From contig NZ_JBLFEP010000004.1 in NCBI RefSeq assembly GCF_047345415.1, positions 1-64,000 on the forward strand: a stretch of 64,000 bases of DNA, in the 5' to 3' direction. Below the pieces are notes generated by a model. It had not been told where the DNA came from. It did no database searches and saw only the letters and a program-made list of their open reading frames with translations. The position numbers and the translations under genes are program-made. This DNA comes from Maribacter_C sp947494565. GTDB lineage: Bacteria > Bacteroidota > Bacteroidia > Flavobacteriales > Flavobacteriaceae. Below, piece after piece: positions 1 to 7,623 of the stretch; position 1 is the stretch's first letter; the number at the start of each line of letters is the position of its first letter.

Positions 1-297
1 GAAATTAAAGGACTTGTCCTTGGCGGAGATGCTGGTTTCCTAAAACATATAAGCCGAGAATTTCGATATCCTGAGAAAGCTCAATGGTATGGAGTTTCAG
101 GAAAAGTCTATGTCAATTTCCAGATGGACGAAAACTTTGTAAAATCGGATTACAGTGTTACAAACAATCCCGGTTTTGGTATTGGGGAGGAGGCAATTAG
201 ACTAGTAAAAGAAGGCCCTCTATTCATTCCACCGACAAAAGAACGCAACTATACCAATGTGAAATTATCTATTCCTATAACCTTTGCTCTGCAGTAA
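1..297 (+). CDS. TonB C-terminal domain protein (3' end only)
   Basis: The reading frame is open from the first base and ends with TAA at 295-297, giving the last 98 residues of a protein that starts outside the window. The segment YPEKAQWYGVSGKVYVNFQM followed by a V..GPLFIPPT stretch matches the C-terminal domain of TonB, the periplasmic part that contacts outer-membrane receptors. The TonB family call rests on this pattern; the N-terminal part, which would tell a true TonB from an M56-TonB fusion, is missing. The gene ends 7 bases before the inverse core of an attC-like site, so it appears to be the cargo of the left-most cassette. Confidence 0.6.
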   Translation, partial: EIKGLVLGGDAGFLKHISREFRYPEKAQWYGVSGKVYVNFQMDENFVKSDYSVTNNPGFGIGEEAIRLVKEGPLFIPPTKERNYTNVKLSIPITFALQ

Positions 298-304
298 AAA
301 CAAA

Positions 305-435
305 CTACAACAATGGCTAAAATTCATTACTTGCGGATTTCCTAAACGGAAATCACGCGCAATAAGCTATCTTTAGGTTCGGCTGGATTGTCCTTCGGAC
401 GAATCACAGCAACGAACCTTAGCCCAGCCGTTGGC
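305..435 (+). other. attC-like recombination site A
   Basis: The site runs from an inverse core CTACAAC (305-311) to a core GTTGGC (430-435), with inner arms GGCTAA and TTAGCC. Inside are perfect or near-perfect stems: GATTTCC/GGAAATC around 336-353, GTCC/GGAC around a TTC loop near 390-400, and AGGTTCG/CGAACCT. Bases 317-432 recur at 951-1066 with a single difference (A329 versus G963). The expected crossover point is between 430 and 431. Core sequences fit the classical GTTRRRY only loosely, so this is a structural rather than a sequence match to integron attC sites. Confidence 0.65.
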
Positions 436-448
436 AACAAGCTGAAAA

Positions 449-931
449 ATGAACAGATGTATACTAAATATAATCGTGATATTGATTTCAAGTATCTGTT
501 TTTCTCAAGACCTGAAAATGGAATTGGAAATTGATACGTGTATTGACTTATCTTCCCAAAACAATGTGACTTTTGTCATTGAAAATCCGACTGATTCGGA
601 CATTTGGATAAACCCCTTGTATTTGACTTTTTATTTCGGGGTTTACTCTGAAGATGGTAATATAATTTCAAGAAAGACAACAAGACCTTTAAACGGACTT
701 GAATCTGAATATGTTAAAGTTGAGAAAAAATCAAAAAAGGAATTAAATTGGCGTGCGGATTTTTTTGACAATTATCAACTTGAATTAAATAAGAAGTACT
801 ATTTGGAATGTGGGTATGAACCGCCTCATTTGAGAAGAAAAGACAAAAGAAAATTAAACGAACAAAACATAATATTATCCGAAAATCGTTTTGATGGAAA
901 ATCAAAGCTATTTCGGATTTGCGAAATATAA
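449..931 (+). CDS. hypothetical secreted protein, cassette-borne
   Basis: The 160-residue product begins with a signal peptide, MNRCILNIIVILISSICFSQ, with a likely cut after FSQ, and continues as a mainly beta, charged protein with no motif I recognise. The middle part (NNVTFVIENPTDSDIWINP) resembles the start of an immunoglobulin-like domain, but this is only an impression. The ATG lies 18 bases after the presumed crossover point of site A, and the stop lies just before the inverse core of site B, so the gene fills a 634-bp cassette (431-1064), as cassette genes usually do. Confidence 0.65.
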   Translation: MNRCILNIIVILISSICFSQDLKMELEIDTCIDLSSQNNVTFVIENPTDSDIWINPLYLTFYFGVYSEDGNIISRKTTRPLNGLESEYVKVEKKSKKELNWRADFFDNYQLELNKKYYLECGYEPPHLRRKDKRKLNEQNIILSENRFDGKSKLFRICEI

Positions 932-939
932 AGCCAGTT

Positions 940-1072
940 GCCAACAAAGCCTAAAATTCATTGCTTGCGGATTTCCTAAACGGAAATCACGCGCAATAAG
1001 CTATCTTTAGGTTCGGCTGGATTGTCCTTCGGACGAATCACAGCAACGAACCTTAGCCCAGCCGTTATCTTC
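940..1072 (+). other. attC-like recombination site B
   Basis: The inverse core GTTGCCAAC (937-945) is the exact reverse complement of GTTGGCAAC at the start of the same cassette (430-438). The site ends at GTTATCTTC (1064-1072). Its 951-1066 part is a 116-bp near-identical copy of 317-432 in site A, differing at one base, which suggests recent duplication or strong conservation. The same internal stems are present as in site A. The expected crossover is between 1064 and 1065. Confidence 0.7.
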
Positions 1073-1244
1073 AATGGCTTAAAAAAACATTCTTCCTTCG
1101 AATTTTGCGCCAAACTGAAAGAACGGAGTTGCTAAAAATCATGGACTGATTTCATACTTTTTCGGAATTGAAAAGCAGTACGCTGGAATTTTTACTCGGA
1201 CGGGAATAAAAAATCGGACTTGTCAAAATTACGGACAAAAAAAT

Positions 1245-1268
1245 CCCGTAAGACTAGTGTTTTACGGG
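1245..1268 (-). terminator. rho-independent terminator of the serine hydrolase operon
   Basis: The arms CCCGTAA (1245-1251) and TTACGGG (1262-1268) form a stem; read on the minus strand it is followed at once by ATTTTTTT. It lies 23 bases beyond the stop codon of the serine hydrolase gene and fits a standard intrinsic terminator. Confidence 0.85.
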
Positions 1269-1290
1269 ACTTCTTAGCTTGAATAAGTGC

Positions 1291-2952
1291 TTATCTTGTT
1301 CTTCCCTTGACTGTAGGATTATCCGAAATCCTTTTTAAATCCAAATCCTGAAAATCAAAACTGAAATCTATAAAACGAGAAATTCCTTTCATTTTAATGC
1401 CTTCAGCTTTTCCGTTTTCGTCTAGCGAAAAGATGGCAAAGGCATCGGCTTTCATATCTTGGTATTCCCATTTTATGGCAAAAGTATTTTCCTTGTAAAA
1501 TTCCATTTTACCATTTAGTCTTGGAGACTTCTTCGATTTGAACCATAAAGCCCCATTTTTCTTAAAAACTTCAACTTTTCCGAACCAATCATCTTCATAT
1601 ATTCCGACATAACTATCCTTATTGACTTTTACACTTTTATTTTCTTCTACTTTGGCCCAAACTTTTTCCGAATCAGGGTCACCCATTTGCTGACCTTGTT
1701 GTTGCATACCCTTTGCCATTTCGAACCAATTGATACCAGTTTCCAATTTTAGATATTCATCTAATAAAATAAAACCCATCAAACCGTTCAAAAAACCAGC
1801 TCCCTCGGAATTGTTCAACACGACTATGCCAAGTTCGAGTTCTGGAATCAGAGTTACTTCCGAGGACATCCCTGCAATTAATCCCGAATGTTCAACTTTG
1901 AAAAAACCGTTAAAATCCGACAAAAACCAACCTAATCCATACCCCGAAAAGTGCGATTTAAAAGGCGACCTTGGGTCTGATTGCTTATTCATAGGCGTGT
2001 GAACACGCCACATTTCTTGTTGCTGTTGTTCCGAGAATAACGTTTTGTTGAAATCAACACCATATTTGCCTTCGTTCAATTGTAGCAACATCCATTTGCA
2101 CATATCGTTTGCACTAGCCCAAATTCCGCCTGCTGCACCATTCAACTTTTCTTTATTGGCATCTAAATCTGATTGTGGACTTTGTATCGCCTTGAGCGAT
2201 TTGCCATCAAAAGAATGTGCCACGGCAATTTTATCATTTTTGAACGCATTAGCGTAGCTGGAATAGGAATTATCCATTTGTAAGGGTTTTAGAATTTGTT
2301 CATCAACAAATGTTTCCCACGTTTTTCCACTAACTCTGGCAGTAAGTTCCCCTGCAACCAAGTACAGCAAATTATCGTAATCGAACTTTGTCCTAAAAGC
2401 TGTCGTTGGTTGAAAATGTTGAAAAGAGGTAAGCACGTCATCAATAGTAAAATCCGAACCATCAGGAAAAATCATAAGGTCACCTGCACCAAGCCCTAAA
2501 CCACTTCGATGTGTCAAAAGGTCTTGAATATTGAAGTTGTTCGTAACATAATCGTTGTACATTTTAAATTCAGGAATATAATCTATGACCTTATCTTCCC
2601 ATTTAATTTTTCCTTGTTCAACTAAAATTGCTAAAGCAGCGGAAGTAAAAGCCTTGGAATTTGAAGCAATGCCAAAAGGGGTGTAGGCGGTTACCACCTC
2701 TTTTGAATCAACGGAGGTTCTGCCATAACCTTTTACATGCACAATTTTACCGTCTTTGACGACCCCAATTGCAAAACCCGCTGTATTATCTAGAGTGCTA
2801 ATCGCCTTTTCGACAATACTATCAATTTGGGTCGCAGTCATTTGGGCATTTATGCTTACCGAACTCATCAGTAACATTAGAAAACCCAACATTTTGATTT
2901 TCAAGTAATCAGTACGATTTTCTTTTCCTTTATTCGCTTCTATATTTCTCAT
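1291..2952 (-). CDS. serine hydrolase, class C beta-lactamase-like, secreted
   Basis: This 553-residue protein has the three motifs of the penicillin-binding/beta-lactamase fold: SNSK at 97-100 (nucleophile serine and lysine), Y192-D-N194 and HSG near residue 355. A further C-terminal beta domain (from about 440) is typical of the secreted family whose substrates are peptides or esters rather than antibiotics. The first ATG overlaps the upstream stop by ATGA, but Met21 would give a cleaner signal peptide (MLGFLMLLMSSVSINAQ), so the true start could be 2892. It is the last gene of a four-gene minus-strand set inside one cassette. Antibiotic hydrolysis cannot be inferred. Confidence 0.85.
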   Translation of the reverse strand: MRNIEANKGKENRTDYLKIKMLGFLMLLMSSVSINAQMTATQIDSIVEKAISTLDNTAGFAIGVVKDGKIVHVKGYGRTSVDSKEVVTAYTPFGIASNSKAFTSAALAILVEQGKIKWEDKVIDYIPEFKMYNDYVTNNFNIQDLLTHRSGLGLGAGDLMIFPDGSDFTIDDVLTSFQHFQPTTAFRTKFDYDNLLYLVAGELTARVSGKTWETFVDEQILKPLQMDNSYSSYANAFKNDKIAVAHSFDGKSLKAIQSPQSDLDANKEKLNGAAGGIWASANDMCKWMLLQLNEGKYGVDFNKTLFSEQQQQEMWRVHTPMNKQSDPRSPFKSHFSGYGLGWFLSDFNGFFKVEHSGLIAGMSSEVTLIPELELGIVVLNNSEGAGFLNGLMGFILLDEYLKLETGINWFEMAKGMQQQGQQMGDPDSEKVWAKVEENKSVKVNKDSYVGIYEDDWFGKVEVFKKNGALWFKSKKSPRLNGKMEFYKENTFAIKWEYQDMKADAFAIFSLDENGKAEGIKMKGISRFIDFSFDFQDLDLKRISDNPTVKGRTR

Positions 2953-3287
2953 GATAAATTGTTTTTCAGATTATTAAATATTTTTGCTTTTCCCATTTCT
3001 AGTTGAATAAAAATGACAAGTAGCGTTAAGACTATCGAAGTGTACGTTACAATCGAATGTTCAAACGTGCGAACGCTGCTTGGCAGACTAAAGAGTATTC
3101 CGAGAATTACAATTAAAATGCCTGACACGATTATAGCTTTAAAGCCATTTGCTTTGTAACGGGCTATTTGAACTTTTGAACTTTCGTGTTTCTGTATTGT
3201 TTTCAAAATAACTCCCTCTAGGTCAATAGGCTCATTAACTTGGTCAATGTTCCCAAGGATTTCTTTTAAGTGGTCTTTATCTTCCAT
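2949..3287 (-). CDS. two-helix membrane protein next to an ECF sigma factor
   Basis: The short acidic N-terminus (MEDKDHLKEILGNIDQ) is followed by two hydrophobic helices, roughly residues 50-70 and 80-98. I chose the ATG at 3287, one base after the TAA of the sigma gene; an in-frame ATG at 3314 would overlap that gene by 26 bases and add nine basic residues. Its position directly downstream of an ECF sigma factor suggests a partner or anti-sigma role, but no zinc-binding anti-sigma motif is visible, so the function is inferred from position only. Confidence 0.65.
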   Translation of the reverse strand: MEDKDHLKEILGNIDQVNEPIDLEGVILKTIQKHESSKVQIARYKANGFKAIIVSGILIVILGILFSLPSSVRTFEHSIVTYTSIVLTLLVIFIQLEMGKAKIFNNLKNNLS

Positions 3288-3288
3288 T

Positions 3289-3843
3289 TTAATAGGGTTT
3301 TTTAATCTTTTCATCCTTTAGTACCTTATAAAAACTTGTTCTTCCTCGGTGCAAAAGGACTTTTACATTTGCTTTGGTAAAGACAGTTATTTCTTCAATC
3401 TCCGCCATGCTGTGGTCATCGATGTAATACAGTTGCAAAATCAAGGCTTCTTTTGCAGGTATTTTCTCAAATACTTTTTTTATCAGTTTTTTTAAATCTT
3501 GTTTTTGCAATTGACCTATGGCATTATTGAATGCGGTTTTTTCATCATCTGCAATTGAGTATTCTCCCACTACTTCATCTTTTCGCTTTTCCCGTTTTAT
3601 AAACTGCAATGCGGTATTGACAACTATTCGATAAAACCAAGTTGAGAATTTTGCATCGTGTCTAAAGTTGGACAGCGAAGAATAGGCAGTAATAAAACTG
3701 TCCTGAACGACATCTTTTGCATCATTTTCATGTTTTACGATTGAAATAGCCACCCCAAAAGCCTTGTTTTGATACGTTCTTATGAAATAACCAAAAGCAT
3801 TTGTGTTTCCTTTTAAAACCTCATTTATGTAATGGGCATCCAT
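3289..3843 (-). CDS. ECF-type RNA polymerase sigma factor
   Basis: This 184-residue protein has the sigma-70 region 2 pattern (DAKDVVQDSFITAYSSLSNF, then FSTWFYRIVVNTAL) and a region 4 helix-turn-helix (ALILQLYYIDDHSMAEIEEI). Length and layout fit the extracytoplasmic function group, which redirects RNA polymerase after a signal frees it from an inhibitor. It sits between a DUF6249-like membrane protein gene and the two-helix membrane protein gene, seven bases from the former. The whole set lies in one large cassette, so this is a mobile regulator. Confidence 0.9.
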   Translation of the reverse strand: MDAHYINEVLKGNTNAFGYFIRTYQNKAFGVAISIVKHENDAKDVVQDSFITAYSSLSNFRHDAKFSTWFYRIVVNTALQFIKREKRKDEVVGEYSIADDEKTAFNNAIGQLQKQDLKKLIKKVFEKIPAKEALILQLYYIDDHSMAEIEEITVFTKANVKVLLHRGRTSFYKVLKDEKIKKPY

Positions 3844-3849
3844 AAAGGG

Positions 3850-4191
3850 CTATTCTTTTTTCTGTATTCTTTTTGCCCAGAAAAATGATGCGATAAGACT
3901 TATTCCACCGAATAAGAGCATAAAAGATGGGTAAAAAACCACTTCGTCTATTTTCAAAGTTTTTTCTATTAGGTAAGCCAAGAGCAAACCGAAAGCAATA
4001 CCGACCATTAACATTCCTAATTTCAATTCTAGGTATCGATTTTTGTTCGAGGGTGCATTTGTGTCAATGCCCTTTTCGATTTTAGCCATTCGCTCTAAAT
4101 GCGAAGCTTTAATAAAAGTGTAGATTGTGTATCCTGCGGCAACAAATAATGCGACTAATACAATTCCGGGTCCAAAGATAAATTCATTCAT
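3850..4191 (-). CDS. DUF6249-like small membrane protein
   Basis: The 113-residue product has three hydrophobic segments (about 6-28, 55-73 and 85-105) and between the first two the charged stretch ERMAKIEKGID, a pattern common in small Bacteroidota membrane proteins that accompany ECF sigma genes. It is the first gene of the minus-strand set. The promoter would lie at 4192-4400, where I see AT-rich DNA but no clear -7 element. Function unknown. Confidence 0.7.
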   Translation of the reverse strand: MNEFIFGPGIVLVALFVAAGYTIYTFIKASHLERMAKIEKGIDTNAPSNKNRYLELKLGMLMVGIAFGLLLAYLIEKTLKIDEVVFYPSFMLLFGGISLIASFFWAKRIQKKE

Positions 4192-4409
4192 TTTTCTTGC
4201 TTTAAAAAGTTACATCTATATGATTATTGTCAATTCAATTAGGTTACAGATTTTGCAATATACTTTCAAAAAATTTTCCTAAACAAAATTATTTAAAGCA
4301 CTTAGGTCAATTGCAAAACCAGTTACAAAAAACAATACGCACGGACTTCTCACTCTGGCGGAATGGAAAACGGATTAGTTGGACGTGTTTACTTGGATGG
4401 GTCGCTACA

Positions 4410-4609
4410 GAAGATAACAAAACCTATAAACAATACGGGCTAAGGGCTAAGTCGCTGGGTTTGTTTATTTTTATGAAGTCCGCAAAATCTTTAGGATTTT
4501 GCTTTTTAGCGGGACAAAGAAAAAAGAAAACCAAAAGATTTCGCTATGTGCATGGCGGAAAGCAAATGCTAGTTTGCTCCCGTACTGTTCATAGCTCAAC
4601 CGTTGTGCA
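4410..4609 (+). other. attC-like recombination site D (long form)
   Basis: The inverse core GAAGATAAC (4410-4418) is the exact reverse complement of GTTATCTTC at 1064-1072, 3.3 kb away at the other end of the same cassette. Inner arms are CCTAT and ATAG, and the site ends at GTTGTGC (4603-4609). At 200 bp it is longer than the other three and its centre is not shared with them, though it contains AAAATC/GATTTT pairings near 4485-4500. The expected crossover is between 4603 and 4604. The 4192-4409 stretch before it holds no gene I can support. Confidence 0.6.
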
Positions 4610-4637
4610 ACATAAGCCGAATACGAAACATTAAATT

Positions 4638-4961
4638 TTGAAAAGTCGAACAAAAACTATTTATCAAGTAATACTAATGATGGTTTTTATCTTGATTGGA
4701 CTGTCAATATTGATAGTAGTTTTGGGAATCTTATCAATGGGAGACGATGTGAATCAAAAACAGTTGGAATTAAACGGAATTATAAATAGTATTGTCGGAT
4801 TTCCAATCGGACATTTTAAAGAAGGATTCCCTTTGATACTGAATGATACTGAATTTTGGAAAATCAATAATCTGACATTACTCTTTTTAAACACTTTGAT
4901 TCAAGCGATGGGAATTGTTTTCATTGGAAAATTCATAAAAAAGAAAAGAGAAAATAAATAA
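4638..4961 (+). CDS. hypothetical two-helix membrane protein, cassette-borne
   Basis: The frame starts with TTG at 4638 (MKSRTKTIYQ), placing basic residues before a first hydrophobic helix (about 10-33); a second helix lies near 72-95. An internal ATG at 4677 is possible but would remove the positive residues before the helix. The gene begins 34 bases after the crossover point of site D and stops 8 bases before the inverse core of site C, filling a 492-bp cassette. No family recognised; ends in a basic tail (KKKRENK). Confidence 0.6.
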   Translation: MKSRTKTIYQVILMMVFILIGLSILIVVLGILSMGDDVNQKQLELNGIINSIVGFPIGHFKEGFPLILNDTEFWKINNLTLLFLNTLIQAMGIVFIGKFIKKKRENK

Positions 4962-4969
4962 AAAACGTT

Positions 4970-5102
4970 GCACAACAATGGCTATAATCCATTGCTGTAT
5001 TTTCCATAACTTCAACTCATAAAATTTTTAATCGGCCGATTCCTACTCGGAAAATCCTTCGGATTTTACTCGCAACGGAATCATAGCCGAGACCGTTGTA
5101 GC
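4970..5102 (+). other. attC-like recombination site C
   Basis: The inverse core, part of GTTGCACAAC (4967-4976), is the reverse complement of GTTGTGCAAC at 4603-4612, the start of the same cassette. Inner arms are GGCTAT and ATAGCC; a strong central stem AAAATCC/GGATTTT encloses TTC (5052-5068). The site ends with GTTGTAGC (5095-5102). This is the last site seen; no GCTACAAC partner is found between it and the recombinase, so the array seems to end here. Confidence 0.65.
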
Positions 5103-5260
5103 ACATTCAGCCGAAGCTGACTTTTTTTGGTTGTTTAGGGTAGTAAGAGTCAGTCATCAATTCAAAGGTTCAAACTCCAATCCAAATTAGGCAAGCGAAA
5201 CGAAGTTTCGTGCTGCAAGTCCCAAATCCTTACCAAACTAATCTGCTTGCGAGGCATTTT

Positions 5261-5812
5261 TTATACTTGTCTTGTCAATTGTCTTTTAAGTTTGGCCAAT
5301 TCCATTGGGCTGATCTCCAATTTCAGATAGGGTTTTCCAAATCTGGGTTTGATCTTTTCGACCTTGTTCAAGGTAGCTATCATTCGCTCCAAATTGGAAA
5401 TGTGCTTTTCCTTAAGCCGGTCATACTTAATCCGTGAGACTTTGTTTTCCTTTTTGTTCCATTCTTCTCTGGTAAGCTTTTCGAACTTCGTTTCCACCAA
5501 TTTCGGCTCTTTTCTTTGCCGTACGATTTCATGCTTTCCGAACAAAGCTTCCAGCATAATATTAGTTGGCAGCGTCTGTGTCTTCTCGATATTTCGGATT
5601 ATGGCGATTGCTGACTCTACCCTCTTCCTTGTCTTCTCCTCTTCTTTATTAATCTGGTCAGCAAAACGTTTGGAGGGCAAAATTCCATGCCACTCGAAAA
5701 AGTCCATAACCGCTTCCAGGGTTTCCGAATAAGAGCTCTTGAATTTACTTGAAAACCCCTTGAACCTTTTAATGGTTCTATGATGTAGCCGTATAGTTCC
5801 GAATCCGTCCAT
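5261..5812 (-). CDS. BfmA/BtgA-like mobilization protein
   Basis: The 183-residue protein resembles the BfmA/BtgA family of Bacteroidota, DNA-binding helpers of relaxases on mobilizable elements. Seen here are the family-like start (IRLHHRTIKRFKGFS, SETLEAVMDFFEWHGI), the central EKTRKRVESAIAIIRNIEKT helix and the TNIMLEALF segment, with many basic residues. The relaxase usually encoded next to it is absent; attC-like DNA follows instead, so this could be the rump of an integrative element. Family call by recognition of the pattern, not by search. Confidence 0.65.
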   Translation of the reverse strand: MDGFGTIRLHHRTIKRFKGFSSKFKSSYSETLEAVMDFFEWHGILPSKRFADQINKEEEKTRKRVESAIAIIRNIEKTQTLPTNIMLEALFGKHEIVRQRKEPKLVETKFEKLTREEWNKKENKVSRIKYDRLKEKHISNLERMIATLNKVEKIKPRFGKPYLKLEISPMELAKLKRQLTRQV

Positions 5813-6142
5813 TTTTTACTTCTTTTTCGAACGATTGTTACGATTTATTCCCGTATTCATAGGGGTTATATTGCTGATTGTTACAATTTTGACAATTTCT
5901 GTAGCTTTAAAATGTATTTTAATTTATTGATTATCAGTTATTTAAATCAAAAAATAAATACACAACGTCGCTTTAGCGCGTTGTCCTCTTGCTATTCAAA
6001 TCTTCTCCGTTTCACTCCTAAGTTTTGAATACCCTAAAAAAGGCTTTTCAATAACAAAAAAAGTAGGATGCGCCCTATTCTATTTTTGCTTTACGCTTAC
6101 CTATCGGGACGCTACAAAAATCAAACAGGGACCATGCGCATT
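5813..6142. other. gene-free stretch between bfmA-like gene and recombinase, with a hairpin
   Basis: AT-rich DNA without a supportable gene. It contains an inverted repeat ACAACG-t-CGC / GCG-CGTTGT around TTTA at 5962-5984, flanked by A/T tracts. The hairpin has no long T run on either strand, so it is not an obvious terminator; it could be a protein-binding or processing site of the element. The promoter of the minus-strand gene ending at 5261 should lie in this stretch. Confidence 0.4.
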
Positions 6143-7405
6143 TCAGTTATGGTAAGATTTGGGGGCTTCGCTTCTTTGTTTCTTTTTTGCTTCAAAAAGG
6201 TCCATCAGGTCTTGCATATCCTCCCCGACTTTCTTTTCCAAGACCCTTGCATAGATCTGGGTGGTCGTTAGCTTAGCATGGCCCAACATTTTCGAGACTG
6301 TTTCTATGGGTACTCCATTGGAAAGTGTTACCGTCGTAGCAAACGTATGACGGGCAGAATGGAACGTAATGTTCTTATGTATTCCACAAGCTTTGGTAAT
6401 TACCTTCAAATAGCTGTTCACTTTTTGATTGCTAAAAACTGGGAGTAATTTACCACTTGGACTATTTTTCATTTCATCGGAATATTTTTTGATTATGGCT
6501 TTTGCTTTTGGCAATAATGGAATCTTCACAATCTCATCGGTCTTGGCCCTTTTGGTATGTAGCCAGTAATTGCCGTCAATTCCCAGGACTAATTGTTCTT
6601 GAAATAGTTCTTTGACGTCAACATAGGATAGACCTGTGTAACAGGAAAAGAGAAATACGTTCCTAACCTTTTCATATCCTGCTTTAAAGGTAGTCTCCTC
6701 TATTAGTTGCAGTTCCCTTTCCGAGAGGTAGCTTCGATTGTGTTTCTGAAAGTTGAGTTTAAATTGATGGAAAGGGTCTTTTTCCAACCATTCCAGTTTC
6801 ACGGCAAGGTTGGTCATTTTCATCAAACGTTCCAGATGTTTCATAGCTCCATTATTGGAACAGGTCTTCCTTGCCCTCTCAGGTCGATAATTTAACAGAT
6901 ACTGTTCAAAGTCGACGATGAACCTATAGTTCAATTGTTTCAGGTAGATGTCGGGGGTCTTGAATTTGTCTTTGATGAATTTGTGTAGATATCGTTCGGT
7001 GGAGTAGTAGTTTTTCATTGTACCATATTTCAACACGGAGTCCATATTTGTATTGTGATATGCGACTAACTCCTTTAGGGTCTTATGTTGGTCGTCCTGC
7101 CCCAGAAAACGGGCCTTTACGGCCTGTGCGGTAATGACCTTGCCCTCCCGCAAAAGCTGTTTGTGGGCGTCAAGAATCTGGACGTATACCTCGTCAAGAT
7201 AGCTGTTGAGCAACCTCGCTTTGGAAGTGGTCCCGATGACCCTTCCCTTGGAAACGTCCCAAACATTCACCGAGGTATTGCGTTTTAAACTGATTTCAGC
7301 ACGCCTTCCATCAACGGTTATACGGGCATAGATTGTGAGTTTTTCGGGATTGTAGTTAATGTCTCTTGTAAAAATGAGTACTGCTAAAGTGCTGTTGTTG
7401 CGCAT
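6143..7405 (-). CDS. tyrosine recombinase, Bacteroidota IntDOT-type
   Basis: This 420-residue integrase has an N-terminal arm-binding domain (YARITVDGRRAEISLKR), a SAM-like core-binding domain (about 105-205) and a catalytic domain with HSARH (about 350-354), GHAKLTTTQIYA (tyrosine nucleophile near residue 385) and a lysine in HTKRAKTDEI. The first catalytic arginine seen in most tyrosine recombinases is replaced by serine in TGLSYVDVKEL, as in IntDOT of CTnDOT-type elements. It reads away from tRNA-Pro, whose 3' end is 219 bases off, the usual layout for an element inserted in a tRNA gene. It lacks the extra helix of integron integrases as far as I can judge, so it is not IntI. Confidence 0.9.
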   Translation of the reverse strand: MRNNSTLAVLIFTRDINYNPEKLTIYARITVDGRRAEISLKRNTSVNVWDVSKGRVIGTTSKARLLNSYLDEVYVQILDAHKQLLREGKVITAQAVKARFLGQDDQHKTLKELVAYHNTNMDSVLKYGTMKNYYSTERYLHKFIKDKFKTPDIYLKQLNYRFIVDFEQYLLNYRPERARKTCSNNGAMKHLERLMKMTNLAVKLEWLEKDPFHQFKLNFQKHNRSYLSERELQLIEETTFKAGYEKVRNVFLFSCYTGLSYVDVKELFQEQLVLGIDGNYWLHTKRAKTDEIVKIPLLPKAKAIIKKYSDEMKNSPSGKLLPVFSNQKVNSYLKVITKACGIHKNITFHSARHTFATTVTLSNGVPIETVSKMLGHAKLTTTQIYARVLEKKVGEDMQDLMDLFEAKKKQRSEAPKSYHN

Positions 7406-7566
7406 GATACGAGTCTTTTGAATTAAACAAACCTTGTTTGCAAAGACGACTATAAATAGCCCTATCTACTACCAAAATTATGCACAACCATCGTACCAAT
7501 CCATTCACCGAACTCTACACCTTTTATATGATATTAGATGATATCGGATGAATTCATAAAAAATGA

Positions 7567-7600
7567 AAAGCACTGTCAACCAGTCAGTTAACAGTGCTTT
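7567..7600 (-). terminator. tRNA-Pro terminator
   Basis: The arms AAAGCACTGT (7567-7576) and ACAGTGCTTT (7591-7600) form a 10-bp stem that on the minus strand is followed by TTTTCATTTTTT. A second hairpin (ACCACTT/AAGTGGT, 7604-7620) sits between it and the tRNA 3' end and may assist processing. Confidence 0.8.
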
Positions 7601-7623
7601 AATACCACTTGAAAAGTGGTTCG

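Larger units (their letters stand above)
305..5102 (+). mobile_element. attC-like gene cassette array without integron integrase
   Basis: Four long foldable sites (305-435, 940-1072, 4410-4609, 4970-5102) divide this stretch into three complete cassettes of 634, 3539 and 492 bp. In each, the 5' end and the 3' inverse core are reverse complements over 9-10 bases: GTTGGCAAC/GTTGCCAAC, GTTATCTTC/GAAGATAAC and GTTGTGCAAC/GTTGCACAAC. That is what circular cassettes with a single attC would leave after insertion. No IntI-type integrase is in the window, so it resembles a CALIN (attC cluster lacking an integrase). The boundaries outside the window are unknown, and the recombination mechanism is inferred. 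Confidence 0.6.

Noticed and set aside
305..1072. Sites A and B as ends of a MITE or insertion sequence
   Set aside because: No target-site duplication flanks the pair and no transposase is present; complementary ends that change from cassette to cassette fit attC-like exchange better.
1291..2952. A beta-lactam resistance gene
   Set aside because: The motifs mark the broad serine hydrolase fold; the added C-terminal domain and context argue for a peptide or ester substrate, and resistance cannot be inferred.
4227..4634. A 135-codon plus-strand frame
   Set aside because: It runs through site D and its inverse core, has no family resemblance and biased composition, and is best read as non-coding.
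6143..7405. The recombinase as the integrase of the cassette array
   Set aside because: Its domain plan and Ser-for-Arg change are those of IntDOT-type recombinases of Bacteroidota elements; the extra helix of integron integrases is not seen. A functional link cannot be excluded but is not supported.
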